The notes under the pieces: generated by a model
The model's input: the letters and a program-made list of their open reading frames with translations, nothing else
What the model was told of the DNA's origin: nothing
Databases searched by the model: none
Source: Viscum album
Taxonomy: Eukaryota; Streptophyta; Magnoliopsida; Santalales; Viscaceae
Direction of reading: 5' to 3'
Length of the DNA stretch: 64,000 nt
Assembly (NCBI GenBank): GCA_963277665.1
Contig: OY728123.1
Location: forward strand, 628,368,915-628,432,914
Position numbers and translations under genes: made by a program
In this document: positions 36,901 through 49,296 of the stretch, piece after piece
How the letters are laid out: every line of letters begins with the position of its first letter
Numbering within the stretch: position 1 is the stretch's first letter

Positions 36901-37687
36901 TTACCTTTTACCCTAATCCTAAAAATGTGGCCAAATGGGGGGTAATAGAGATGTTCAAAATTTAAATAAGTTTCTATATCAAATTTGTTTATAAAAATTA
37001 TTTAAAATACCTAAATTGAATTAATATATTAATTATTGAGATATTTTTACTTTAAAAAATTAAATCTTAATAATTTTTTAATCTAGAAGGAAATTCTTAA
37101 CTATAATGTAGCATTTTTCATTATTTATCAAAAATGGATCTTCTTAATGAATTAATATAAATTAACCCTAAGTTAATTTTGACCTTAATAATTACAAAAT
37201 ATTTTCTATTTTTCCATTTTCAATTTTTATGTGTGTCTAATATTAATTTTATTACTATTAGTATAAGGATATAAAAAAGTAGTGCATTTAAGTTAATAGT
37301 ATTTCTAAACATATAATGATTTTACCGAAAACATATAATGTTTCCCAATACCAATATGTTTTAAATAAATAGAACCATTATAAATAAAATTTTAAAATTA
37401 GATATTACTATTAATGTTACTTTTATTAACATATTGTTTATATCTATCTCATTTAAATAATTATAATAGAGAAGTGTTGTTTTATAGAAACCCGGTGTTG
37501 CGTGTAACACAACTAATTCTTTATTGTGTGTATAGTAAAATTAACCTAGTTTTGCATATAACATTGTTAAAACATAATTCTTTTATATAATAATTTAATT
37601 CTATATTCAGTGTCATGTGAAGTGAAAAATATCAAAAAGATTAACATAAATTGAATAAATAAATTCACAAAATCTCAGAGGGTAACA
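33900..37687 (-). repeat. 3' LTR of element C (C2)
   Basis: Begins on the minus strand at 37687 (TGTTACCCTCTGAGATTTT against TGTAACAGCCCGAGATTTT) next to a polypurine tract. TATAAAAAAG reads on the minus strand from 35820, and the GAAGAAGAGGTAATT donor region lies near 35640-35660. A CTCAGT-containing block near 34165 matches the TTACTGAGC region about 245 bp from the end of young LTRs, which suggests a left edge at about 33.9 kb. An alternative edge at 32.93 kb is possible. I could not recognise the hairpin modules here. Confidence 0.68.
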
Positions 37688-37706
37688 TCCTACCACCCTT
37701 AAAATG
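37688..37706 (-). other. Polypurine tract of element C
   Basis: On the minus strand CATTTTAAGGGTGGTAGGA lies directly before the LTR start and is preceded by GAATTTCTAGGGAGAAATT, the decayed form of the signature at 9131-9150. Confidence 0.8.
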
Positions 37707-38989
37707 AATTTCTCCCTAGAAATTCATCTTTTTTATCAATGGGTTAATACACTTATGATTCCTTTGAAGAAACCAAAATCATAATAATTATTTCTAAATC
37801 ATCCATTTAAAAAGGAAATGGTTGAAAAAAATATTTAATCAAAATAAATCATAATTATCTCTCTATGCTGGACAACATAGGTGAATATTTGGGAATAGAG
37901 GAAAAGCCTGAATAATCATAGAGATTGATAATGATCTTTGATCAAAATAAATTGGAAATCTATAGAGTGTTAATAATCCCATAATAATAAAATAACAAAC
38001 ATGAATTGTTCATTGATATCATCCAAATGATGATAACATGAAAACCTTTTAAGATCATGATATTTTTCACAATGTTAAACAATTTTCAAGAGAAGACATA
38101 CTTACTTGATTTTAGAAAAAAGGAAACCCTTTTTTGTTTTCATCAATTTCCAATTCATCTCTTATTCAATGAAATGAAGTTGTATTGATCACTTCTGAAG
38201 GGTTATAATATCATGAGATTCATAAATATAATGATAGGTTATTCTACCTATATTTATCACAACATAAAGGTTAGAACATGTTATCAAATATGCATAAATT
38301 CACCTATAATGGGATAATATGTTAATATCACAAACTTATATAATGTATATATTAAACATTCCTTAAATGGATAATCCTATAATCCTTCCCAAAACTAAAA
38401 AAACCAAAACATTATAAATAAGTGTAATAAATTAGATAAACAATCATCTCTCCTATATCACAAGGTATTTGATGGTTATAAAATTTCAATATTGTGATAC
38501 CCCACAGAATGTATTCTATTGAAACATGGTAATAAACTAATTTACCACACATCTTTGTTGAAAACATGCATGTTTCCTTTTTCATAGGTCTATCCATGAT
38601 ATTGTAACACATATGTTAATAAATATTTAATTAGGAGCATTCAAAATATTCTCTTAAATCCTTAAGTAATAACCTAATTAGACAAATACATTATTGTTTC
38701 ATAATTCCATAGTACCACAAAATTAATTCTACAAACCTTATTCTTGAATTCAAAAACATAAATACTCAATCATTCAACCAAATTGTTTTCGTACACAACA
38801 TTTCCAATAGTTATCACATGAGAATCTACTTTTCCTATATCCTTAAGAGGTTGGTGACTTAGATGATCATCTATAACCCATGGATTAGGTCACTCATTAG
38901 TGTAATTACCATACAACTTACAATTTTATCCCAAAATATGGAGAGGTTCAATTTCTGATGCTTTCTCTCAATTCACATTGTTAGCTAAC
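37707..38989 (-). other. Non-coding internal part of element C
   Basis: Corresponds in position to 7779-9153 of array B, between gag and the polypurine tract. No pol motif is seen and its length is similar to that in array B, so the family already lacked pol when C inserted. I see no copy of the SINE-like unit here. Confidence 0.55.
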
Positions 38990-40090
38990 TTCTTCCTATC
39001 ACTTCTACACCCAAAAGCCCGATTACCCACCTTTTTGCACATAAAAAAAATTATTAGACATATTAAAACAGTTTCCTCTATGTTTTTTCCCACACATAAA
39101 GCATAAAGAAATGTTCCCCTTTTTCCCATCATAGTTTTCAGATATCTCTTTAAAGTCTATCTTCATCTTCTTGTAAAAACCATGTGATTGTTATGTGACT
39201 CCAACCACCATTTAAACATTGATTCCACAATGAATGGTCTTTTAATAGATACTAAAGTCCCTTTTGGGTAACTCACATTTGAGACTTGACATTATGAACC
39301 TAAATAACCTTTAAACATTACATTAATTCTGGATGATAATTCCAGAGGTGTACCCCATAAGTCTTGTGAAATTAGTTACTTGTCAACAAAATATATTTCA
39401 TCCCTTTTCTTTAACTTGAAAAACTCTTTATCCATTTTTGTAAATATAATATGAGGAAATTACTTATGGATGATTGTGTTCTTGAACACGTATCAGTACA
39501 TGGATTCAACATCACCTAAAATCCTTGTATTCCTAATTAGAATCCCTTATAGGACTACTTCTCCTTCTAATTTCTAAATATTCAGAATGACTTTCTCATG
39601 TTTTAAACACTGGAGAATAGGGAATATCATTTCTGTGGTAAGAATCCATTCTTTAGTAATATGTGTATCATAATACCCACTAAAATAAGGTGGATTTTAA
39701 CTCTTTCAGAACTCAATAGAATGTTATTCCCTCAGTGGATCATTTGAAGTCCATCATGAATCATATCTTGAGAAAGATAGGTGAGAATCACAATAATATT
39801 TTTCATTATAACTCCTACCTCATTCAGTTTCTGTAAAGGAGATTCATTTTCTTTTCTATCACAATTAACCTTAAGGTGGTTCCATTTAATCAAGACATGT
39901 ATTAAAACCAAATTCATAGATTATGAAATAGTTATCATAATGAGGAACCACATAATTATAAAAATTTACTTTTAGGATGCCTAAATTATGACATCCTTTT
40001 TAATCTATAACTCATTAGGTTCACCCTAGGTTATTCCTATACAATCTATATTTACATCATTCATGATGGTTTATGAAGAGTTCATGAATT
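38990..40090 (-). pseudogene. gag remnant of element C
   Basis: On the minus strand 39105-39012 aligns with the array B zinc region: LCVGKN..EET for LCKSCGKRHQGEC, then CKKVGNRAFGC further on. Unlike array B, about 950 bp lies upstream of the zinc region before the LINE begins. Around 39420-39320 it reads KGMKYIL and FHKTYGVHLW, resembling the QGxMSVxEY..F..L..YAPHL part of a normal gypsy gag. C therefore seems to retain the capsid part that array B has lost. Stops are frequent. Confidence 0.55.
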
Positions 40091-40116
40091 TCTAATGAAT
40101 AACCCCCCCCCCCCTC

Positions 40117-40479
40117 AGAGTGTAAAATCAAGTGTGCATTAAGGCCCGTTGGCATTTACCTTGTCAGGCGGAGTCTAGCCTAACATACCATGTCAGAGTT
40201 GTTATGCTAAGAAATATATATTCCAGGGCCACATACACTTTTATTATAAATACATGGATTTAATTCTTGGAAACCAATTATTTTATCCATTACCAAAATT
40301 CAATGATAATTTTATAAACATTAAATCATCCTTAGAGATTTTTGGATAGGATTTAGAATATGGGACATTTGAGAGATGGGAGAACATATCTCTCGAAAAC
40401 CCAAACAAGATTAGGGCTTCCTCATCTATTTAATTTGATCTTCACCCTAATAGTGGATTTTCTCATGCCTGGATGATTT
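40117..40479 (+). other. 5' untranslated region of LINE D
   Basis: No coding signature between the poly-C run and the first recognisable ORF1 residues. It probably contains the internal Pol II promoter of the LINE, but no motif is clear. Confidence 0.4.
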
Positions 40480-42890
40480 TAATCCCATCACATCGCGACT
40501 CCTTGGACGAAGCAGATGCTTCATGTGCATGATCCTGTTGTAGGAAATCCTAAAGATGATACCCCTCATGAAACATTTTTCACTCTCACTTTCTCTTCTA
40601 GATCATAGGGGATCTCCTTTCAGGATGCTCTGAAGAGTGCTGGTCTAGGAAAATACATAACGATGTAGCCTCCCCTTATCAAGATTCTGGAAGACTGTGG
40701 TTTCTTGGTGGAAGTCGACCTACATACTCTTCAACAACACACATAGTTGTCATGGACTGCATCTCCTACTTTAATGGTGAACACACAAAGGTATTATCTG
40801 ATTTACATACACGTATTGAACATTACTAGAACATTTCAAACTAGAAATTGATTCCAATAGGAAAAGTATTTTTCACATTCTGTTGAAGTCCTAAGACAAT
40901 CCAGAGATGGTTGGAAGACCGAAAACATCAATATAAAACTGGGTCTCCATATCATTTCTGACATAGACTCTAATTTCACCCCACAAACATAATGGAATAC
41001 CGTGGAACAAGTCTAGGAAATTCTTCATGGACTTAATTTGTTTTTTTGGATCCCAAAAGTACAGAATGATATTTTTACCTATATCGAATCTCCTCTCAAA
41101 ATTGATCAAAGCACCTGAAATGCCGACTTAGGACTGATTGAAAAAGTTATAGTGTAAATTAATTTAGACTCAATGGTATCGACTGCAATTAATATCAATT
41201 CTAACTACTACAAAACTGAAATTAGACATCATAATGATAGGAATCCCCACTTTTGTGACCAATATTAGATCATTGGTCATACAATCTTCAATTGTAGAGT
41301 GATTAGAAAACAATTAACTCATCCAATTGAAAATGATTGTATGTAAATAAGGATAAATATAAAATAAAATGCTCCCATGATGGACATACCTGGACCCCCA
41401 TAAAAATATGAAATGTGGGTGAAAAAATCACCCATTTGGACACACATAAGGAATAATTCTGGTATAACCTAGTCTGATGCGGCTGAAGAAGATGAAAACT
41501 CCATTAAGTATCAAATCCTCTTAGAAGAAATTGGAAATCTCATTTTAGACAGAATATGGTTTTCCAACCATGAACATGATAAGGAAGAACCTAATACGTG
41601 TCACTTTGTATATGCACCAAGATATAAAATCATCCAATGTTCTGAACATACCCTCAGTAGGAGGAATAAAATTGATACACCTATAAAATTTGAAGTATAA
41701 TTCATGTAACACATGCACTACAGATCTTCACAATGACCCACAGTCATCTTCTACACAATCTATGGATGAATGAACCTTCTCAGCTTTTGGTATGGGACAC
41801 ATCCAAAATCCCACACTCTTGTATACCATAACTACTCTAGAGAAAAATAATGAAACACATAATAAAACAAATGACTTATATTCTCTTCCCTATGTCCACA
41901 ATACATCTGTTAGTAGATCTAATACTCTATATTCCACTACAAGAAATATAAAATATGTGAAACGTATTACTAATTTGAAGGCTCCTATGTAAAATGGACT
42001 ATCTGATAGTAATAAAGATAATATAACTATTTCCATGGACTTGGAATCTATTAATACTTTAAAAGGAAGCACACCCTTGGTAGAGGATCCTATCCAAATG
42101 CAAGAATTCAATGGCTCAACTAAGCAGATAAAATCCATGAATGAATCGGGTGCGGAGAAGATAAAGGATCCAGAATCAACCATTAATGAATCAATAATTC
42201 AACACTCTAAGAGGAATGTTATGATAAAGAATATCCCCCTATCATATCTAATAATGATAGTACTCTATAGATAAAGAATTCCACCAAAAAAGGATAATGA
42301 TTTAGGTTCTTTTCCCTCTACTCAAAATCTTGGTAGCCCTATAGAATCTGGGTAACTAACCATTATCCTTGATGCTCTTCAGGATAAGGAACAAAACATG
42401 ATTACTATTCCAAATAAAAATTACCTTTGAATCTATTAAACATGGAAAAAGGCCCTCAGTACAGGACACTAATATTATGCAAGAAAATAATAACTCCATT
42501 GAGAATAAGTAGTGTCATCCATCTGGTTTGAGAATGGTCAAACAGTAGGACACATCTGATCCCAAGGATCTAAGTACACCTAATCCTCTCTCTACAACTT
42601 CCCCTATTTATGGTTCTCAATTTATAGATAATGATGACTATTTTAAGAATCATGTAATTTTGATTTATAACCATATAACAAATTCTCTGTTGTTATTTCC
42701 AAAGAACTCTAAAAACCCAACTATAAATGCTCCAAAATATGAACCTACTAAGAAGAACCCTTTAATATCTAACAATGAGTATGTACATACCACTAATAGT
42801 ACTCAAGATGTTAGAAGGTATTTGAGAAACAACGGTTCTGGAAAAAAAAAGAAAAAACAGAGTTCTGACTCCAAATTCAGGTCTAAATGA
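40480..42890 (+). pseudogene. LINE D ORF1 (nucleic-acid-binding protein) remnant
   Basis: Near 40608-40670 the frame reads ISFQDALKSAGLGKYIT, the SF-DAL conserved start of plant L1 ORF1. Near 41225-41300 RNPHFCDQY-stop-IIGHTIFNC matches the CCHC knuckle (zf-CCHC_4 type) that follows the DUF4283 region, with its second Cys changed to Tyr. The region between should be the RRM-like DUF4283 domain, but it is too broken to follow. The last part is low-complexity, with an open stretch from 42660 to the TGA at 42888-42890. That stop overlaps the ORF2 start codon. Confidence 0.65.
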
Positions 42891-45800
42891 AGATCCTTTT
42901 TTGGAATTGTTTGGGTGTTTCTAACTATGACAAGTTCATTGTTTCAAAAATAATACTTAACACAAATTATATTATGTAATTTTCTATTTTTGATCCAAAA
43001 ATTACCTTTTATTAAAAATATTCCCATTTATTTCAAAAAAAAAATTAGTGGTTCAATCAATAATACCTTCAATGCAAGAATGTTTATGGATTTTTTTCTC
43101 TATTCTTTACATAATGTTATTCTTCTCAATACCTCTGACCATAATTTTACATAAAACAATATTTTTTCTGGAACACACATTTTCAACACTTTTTTTTATA
43201 CAAATAATAGAGACAATGAAAGAAGAACTCTATATAATGGCATTTCATATCTACGATCAGAGAATAATTCCCCCTAGTTTATTATTAGAGACTTCAACAC
43301 CATTCTAAACTTATGTTAGAAAATTGGACTTCCTCATTATTCCATTTCCAAAAGAGAATTTAAAGCATCAATAGAAGCTATAATTCTCACTGGAATTAAT
43401 CTCACTAGTGAAAAATACACATGGTATAGATGCAATTACCATAAAGTTGTTACCTACAAGATGAATAGAAACTTGAAAAATGTCCCTACTTTAGATAAAT
43501 GTGACACTATTTCTAGCACCACTCTACTGTAGATGAACTCTGTCCATTACAACATCCTTGTCAATGTCTCCACCAAAGGCATGAAACAATGTTTTCCTTT
43601 TAGATTTAACAATGTGTGGTTCTCTAATGATGACTTCATTCATATAATCCAAAACTATTGGTCTTCAATGTCACATAGAAATGAAGCCCTTTCTCATAAT
43701 GTCAAATTAAAACATCTCAAAAAGGATCAAAACTTGTTGCAGCACTAATGACAAAAACAATTAACCATGACATCATTCATCTTGAGTAAGAATTCAATGA
43801 TATGAAAAACAAAAACACCATATCTTACCTCAACACTGATCAAACACAAGAAATAAACTTTTTGGTAACACATAATTCTTTTCCACATATAATTATAATA
43901 TGGTAAAATAAGCGTTTAAATTTAAATGGTGATCAGACGCTAACAGAAATACTAAATTTGACAACTCTAATACAAGAATAAAGAAGTCTTGAAGGCTGTT
44001 GAAATTTATAATGGATGGGAACAAGCTTCATGACAATAAAGATGACATTTCTCAACATATAGTCTTCTACTATGAATACATCTTTAATGGTCCTGATATC
44101 AATATAGACATCATTCAACAGGTCATTAATTTAGTGATCACTAATGAATATAGAACCTTCTGTCTCAACACTTTGTTAGATCATTAAATCAAAGATGTTG
44201 TATTTAGTCTAAATACCGATAGTGCTCCAGGTCCATATGGCTTCAATAATGGTTTCTTGCAACACTATTGGGATGTGATTCCTATCGAAATTTGTAATCT
44301 TGAAAAATCCTTTTTTCTCAATGGGGTACTCCCTCATGCCCTTAATGCCCAGTTTTTCACCCTGGTCCCTAAAGTGCATAATTCCACTATGATTCCCTTA
44401 TTTAGACCCATTTCCCTTATATATACTCTTTATAAAATCATCACAAAAATCATTAAAAATATACATTCTACTCTCACAAAAAAATATCCTTGAACCAATT
44501 TGATTTTATTATGGGTAGATAAATTCAAGACTGCATTTGTCTTGCATATTAATGTGTCAATAACTTAAATAAAGATAAAAGATGAGGTAACATTTCTATT
44601 AAACATGACATCAGGAATGTTTTGACAACATGAAATAGATTTTTGTCTTTGATTTTCTTCAAGGATTTGGATTTAGTGTCTCTTTTATCCCTACAATAAA
44701 AATTCTTTTCAAATCGGTGTCTTTCTCCATTTTCATCTATGAATCTCCCAATGGCTATTTTAATTTCACCAATAATTTCAGGCAAGGTAGTCCCCACTAT
44801 TAAATTCTATTTTTGTTTGTGGAATACTATATCAGTCATCTGCTCACTCGTCTGGTGGACCAGAACATGTTGAAGCCTATCCATGTATCAAGGAACATGA
44901 ATGCTCATACCCACCTTTTTTATGTTGATGACATCTTCCATTTCCTTCAGGGTGATAAAAGAAACATTCATTCCCTCAAAGATACACTCTCGCACTATGG
45001 AGAGGATTCTAGTTAGACCATTAGATGGAAAAATCATGAATCATCTTTGGGAAGAACATTCCTCCTAGAAGAATATGTAACATTATCAATTATTTAGGTT
45101 TGAAAGAAGGTACACTCTATTTCACTTATCTTGGATTCCCCATCTTTTAGGGAATCCCTCATCCTATCTCTTTTAGATAATTTTTTACCTTGTCATAAAC
45201 CAGTTCTCTTCTTGGAAAGGTAAATCTATTTTTATGGCAAGTAGGACTTGTCGTGTTAATTCCAATATTTTCTTCAATTTGGATTACTCCATGATTTTCT
45301 ACAAATGGCATGCTGGTCTTTTCTTAAAAAAAATGAACACCTCTATAATGAATTTCATCTTGCCAAGTAGTATTCTTGAATGAAAACATGTGATTGTACC
45401 CTGGTCAACTTGTAGCAAGACCATTAATAAGGGTGTTATTCGTATTAAATATATAGAGTAATTTAATGAATCCCTTCAAGAAAACCCACATGGAATATTT
45501 TTCATAATTATTCTGAATCTATTACCATTCTAAAAATTATATTTCCTGACAAACAGAAGATGGGTAATTTGAATTTCATTAATTCATACGTATGGCCATC
45601 CATAAAACACTCCATCACCAATATTATGAATAATTATAGATAGATGGACTCTATAGAATCTTACATGAATTTCATGTTGGATAACTAGACTAGAATGCCA
45701 TTAATTTCTATGATAGCTCCTGATAAAACCACTTAATGTACCAACATCTCTATTAGAGAAATTATAAATTCTCACTAAGATCAACCCCCTAACACTATTC

Positions 45801-46694
45801 TTAATGTGATTCAAAACTACTCTTCCTCCCACACTAATTATTTCCCAATTTTGGAGCCTTCTCACAATGGTATTGTTAACTCAAAAATTTTCTACAGTCA
45901 TTATTTCCCTAACTCTAAAAGTGAATAATTCTGGATAAATCATTTCAAAAAACCTTGGATAAAATAGTCAAGATTGAATCCCATCTAGCATCTTTCTCAC
46001 AACAATGTTCCCATCGAGATCTTCCTCCAATATTTTGGGATCCAGCTTCACTCTAAGTGAAAATCTATAATCAACCATATACAGTAAAAAATTTCAAAAA
46101 TATAGTTTGTAATAGAAGAATAAATAGAACAAGAATGAAATCCTTATACGTCTATAAATTAATGAATTTGGAATCCAAATATGTCTACAAGTTAATTGCC
46201 ATTTCTTTCAACCCCATCATACACCAGAGGTTTTTTAGAGAGAACCCTTCCCTCTATGGATCAAAATAAATATTGATGGCACCTCCAAAGGCAATCCAGA
46301 CCTTACGGGTTGTGGTGGTCTGTTTAGGTTTTCCCTTGGTCAGATCCATTGATGTTTCATTGGTATATGTGTCATTTCCACCTCCCTTGAAGCTGAGATG
46401 ATAAGTTTAACTCATACAATTTTCTTTTATAATCTCTATGTTTGGAATAAACTCTATATTGTAAGTGACTCAATGACTGTTGTGCAAGCGATTTGGTGTG
46501 GAATAACTCATCTCGCTTGGCTGATTACTAATGGTTGTATGGAATTTCCCCATTTGATTATTAATCTTAAGAATATCATCAGACATGTTTATCAAGAGGT
46601 AAACACCGTTGCAGATGTCCTGGACAACATGGGAGTAAATCAATACATCACATGGTTCAAAGACCTCCCTACTGCACTTATTTCCTTTCACTAA
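42887..46694 (+). pseudogene. LINE D ORF2: endonuclease, reverse transcriptase, RNase H
   Basis: ATG at 42887 opens with MKILFWNCLGVSN, the start of an AP-type endonuclease. RDFNTILN near 43290 is the (G)DFN motif with the Gly changed, and YTWYR near 43420 corresponds to FTWSN. RT begins near 44200 with VFSLNTDSAPGPYGFNNGF, followed by FRPISLIYTLYKIITKII near 44400 and FYVDDI near 44915. The catalytic aspartates survive. RNase H is at about 46265-46694 with INIDGTSKGNP, LEAEM, SDSMTVVQA and VNTVADVLDNMG, ending at TAA 46692-46694. The C-terminal RNase H marks a plant-type L1 lineage. Several stops and frameshifts separate the blocks. Confidence 0.85.
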
Positions 46695-46800
46695 AAAGAT
46701 TATAATATGATCCTTTATTTTAGAGTCCTGTAATATTTCTTTTAAAAATAATAGTCCCTTAGTCATTTTGGGCCAAGGAATAACCTTATTCAAAATAAAA
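46695..46800 (+). other. 3' end of LINE D
   Basis: Untranslated tail ending in an A-rich stretch. It is homologous to 47170-47290, which supports its reading as a LINE 3' end. Confidence 0.65.
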
Positions 46801-46916
46801 TTAACTCATCCTAGGACTTATCCTTAGATACATCCTTAGAAATATCCGTAGAAATATCTCTAGAGATATCACTAAATTATTCTATTCATAGATTCCAAAG
46901 GTTGAATAAACCATTT

Positions 46917-46929
46917 CTTAGATACTAAC
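46917..46929 (-). other. Primer-binding site and leader start of element C
   Basis: On the minus strand, GTTAGTATCTAAG follows the LTR end and is a decayed GTTGGTATCAGAG. The adjoining 46805-46916 aligns with the leader at 7016-7130, including the GAGATATTTCTA block. Confidence 0.78.
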
Positions 46930-47169
46930 TATAGAGACCATGGATTTATACGCATTAAAATCACATCAATATCGTGAAATTACTTAATACATTACACAAT
47001 CAAATTCCCAAATACTATATTATTCTAGAACCTTTAGAAACTTGGAAACAAAAACACTAGTACATAAGTGATCTATATTATATCTAACTAGATTCTTATT
47101 GACAATAAACCTTCTTAGAAACATCAAAAATAATAAATATACTCATAACATGTGTGTGAATACCTCCCA

Positions 47170-47290
47170 GCTTATTTTATTCCCTTCTATGAAAAAGATT
47201 TAAATATGATCCTGTATATTAGACTTTGGTAATCAATCTTTTAATAAATTTTGTACTTTTGTCATTTAGGCCAAGGCATTAGCACCAAAA
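47170..47290 (+). mobile_element. 5'-truncated LINE tail in LTR C3
   Basis: The sequence from TTATTTTATTCCCTTCTATG to GTCATTTAGGCCAAGGCATTAG, followed by ACC and seven A residues, aligns along its whole length with the LINE D tail at about 46678-46790. Only the last ~120 bp are present, typical of a 5'-truncated LINE insertion. It differs from D by many bases and is a separate event. Confidence 0.75.
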
Positions 47291-48867
47291 AAACATATAT
47301 TCGAAACTTGGGTGAAAGTAAAATATTAAAAGGTGTGATCTCAAATTCTCAATGTGGGTATACAAGGAAGATATGTATTTATAATCATGAGAATAAGGGT
47401 ATGATAACATTATCATGAAATTAGAATAGCAGACCCTACAGATCAATGAACATAATGATGAATTGTGGAATAAATATTGGTAGTTCATAAGACATAAATA
47501 TTATTGAAATAAATAACATCATCCATGAAGTCATAACATAAAAAAACATTGAACTATGTAAGACACATAATCAAATAATATTGATTTCCATGGTAGTAAA
47601 ATAATCACTACCAAGGCCATCTTGGTAGTATGGGTTCACTTCTTAACCCAACTTGGTAATCATGAATCACTTTTATGACCATATTAGTGGAATAAATATC
47701 TTATATATATCTCATGAGATTTAAATCATTAACTAATCCATTGGAGGTAGATATAGGTCCCAACAATCTCATAATAAAATCATACATACACATCCCAAAA
47801 GATTATAAGAAAACATATCATAACCCATGAAATGAAATCGGTTTCAAAAACATGTAATCATATCATAACCTATATAATATATTATGTTTTTATAATTATT
47901 ATGTTAAAGAATAACCCATGAAAATAAGTGGGTTTCATTAGTATATAACCCATGTAAGAGAAATATCTTTCATAAACATCAAGTCATCGAAACATTAACC
48001 ATTCAAAAAAATAATATGAATGGAAACGTTGATCATTTAACAAAAAGTCATGAATAACATCAAATTATATCATATTATATGGGAAATAATTTTTTAAGAT
48101 CACTTGAATATAATTCTTGAGTAAAATATCCTTTTTTCATTGAAAATTACTTCTTTTCATAAAATGATGGTCAATTTTAAAAGCAAAACTTTTAGATCAA
48201 AATATGATTGTCATATTAAAATGATACCATCATGGAAATAAGGTTTGATGAAAGAATCTAAATATATTCAGCCACATAAGTTAAAATAAAACATTCTCTA
48301 CATATATTTTCTGAATAAGTCACAAACTAACTTGTTTGGAAAATGACAAAAATATTCCATTCAAACCATGTTTTAAAATGTCAAAGTTGGTAAGAATGAA
48401 TCTACATATCCATGAGAGAATAGTATAAAAATATATGAAAATATTTTTATAAAGCATATATATAGATGAAAAATATTTACGAATATATTCTTACGTATAA
48501 ACAACTATAGATAATAATATATCGAAAAATTAATCGTTATCTTATATCTTGACTCTCATCGAACTCATTCAAAAATCATTCATAATAATTAAAATTTTAT
48601 TATAAATCTATCATAGAACCATAATCATATATTTAATACTATATATGATTTTATTAATACTTTATATTTTATGTTTATTATTAACTTCTTGTTAAAGTTA
48701 CATTTTGGGTTTTAAACGCACTGTTAATTGTTTGTGATTTGACTAGGTATTCGTGATTATCATAGTTAGATCATGATTTATTTATTTACAGAATATATAA
48801 AAAGATATAAATATCTCATATATTTACTATATATGTATTTATATTTATTTTCAATGATAAACAAAAT

Positions 48868-49296
48868 TCACCATTCATGGACATGGTAGGTCATATGTAT
48901 GCATGAACGTTGTTTTCATTTTATTTCCAGGTTAAAATAAAAGAAATAATATTATATATTATTATTAAATAATCATTTTAATATCATATAAAACAAATAT
49001 AATCATACAATTCATCTTAATTACTATCCCTATAAAATATTGGTGAATAATGAGTCAAATCGCATCATGGAGATGGTAAGCCATACATACACCTGAGCGA
49101 CGTAATCATTTTCCCAAAATATTAAATGGTAAAAAGGTAAAAATTATATTATTATTAAATATTAATAAATATATTATATATATCATATATATACATTAAA
49201 CTCATAATATTTATCATTCATAAAACACGGTGATGAAAAACAAATTAAGCCACGATGTAGAGACCAAAAGTTGTACATACGTACACATTGTGATAT
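48868..49296 (-). other. Hairpin modules in LTR C3
   Basis: On the minus strand modules 1, 2 and 3 are at about 49296-49248, 49105-49061 and 48915-48868. Module 3 keeps a nearly complete stem (GTTCATG/CATGAAT with one G-T pair). Module 1 keeps CAC.ATGT pairing and module 2 keeps TCGC/GCGA. The centres have decayed to forms such as GTACGTATGTAC. This copy is independent of array B, so the three-module arrangement predates both insertions. Confidence 0.8.

Larger units (their letters stand above)
40095..46800 (+). mobile_element. L1-type LINE D, near full length, inside gag of element C
   Basis: Two overlapping coding regions followed by a short 3' end. The probable 5' end is the poly-C run at about 40103-40116, where the element C gag homology stops; the 3' end is the A-rich stretch near 46780-46800, after which element C leader homology resumes at about 46805. 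The orientation is opposite to its host element. It has ORF1 with a zinc knuckle, and ORF2 with endonuclease, reverse transcriptase and RNase H. Length of about 6.7 kb is normal for a plant L1. I could not define target-site duplications. Confidence 0.82.

Noticed and set aside
41890..42183. 97-codon minus-strand frame
   Set aside because: Antisense to the low-complexity C-terminal part of LINE ORF1; no independent signature.
43048..43308. 86-codon frame with membrane-like composition
   Set aside because: It lies in the LINE endonuclease region in a wrong frame; hydrophobicity follows from T-rich codons.
44549..44797. 82-codon minus-strand frame
   Set aside because: Antisense shadow of the LINE reverse transcriptase, whose motifs read on the + strand on both sides.
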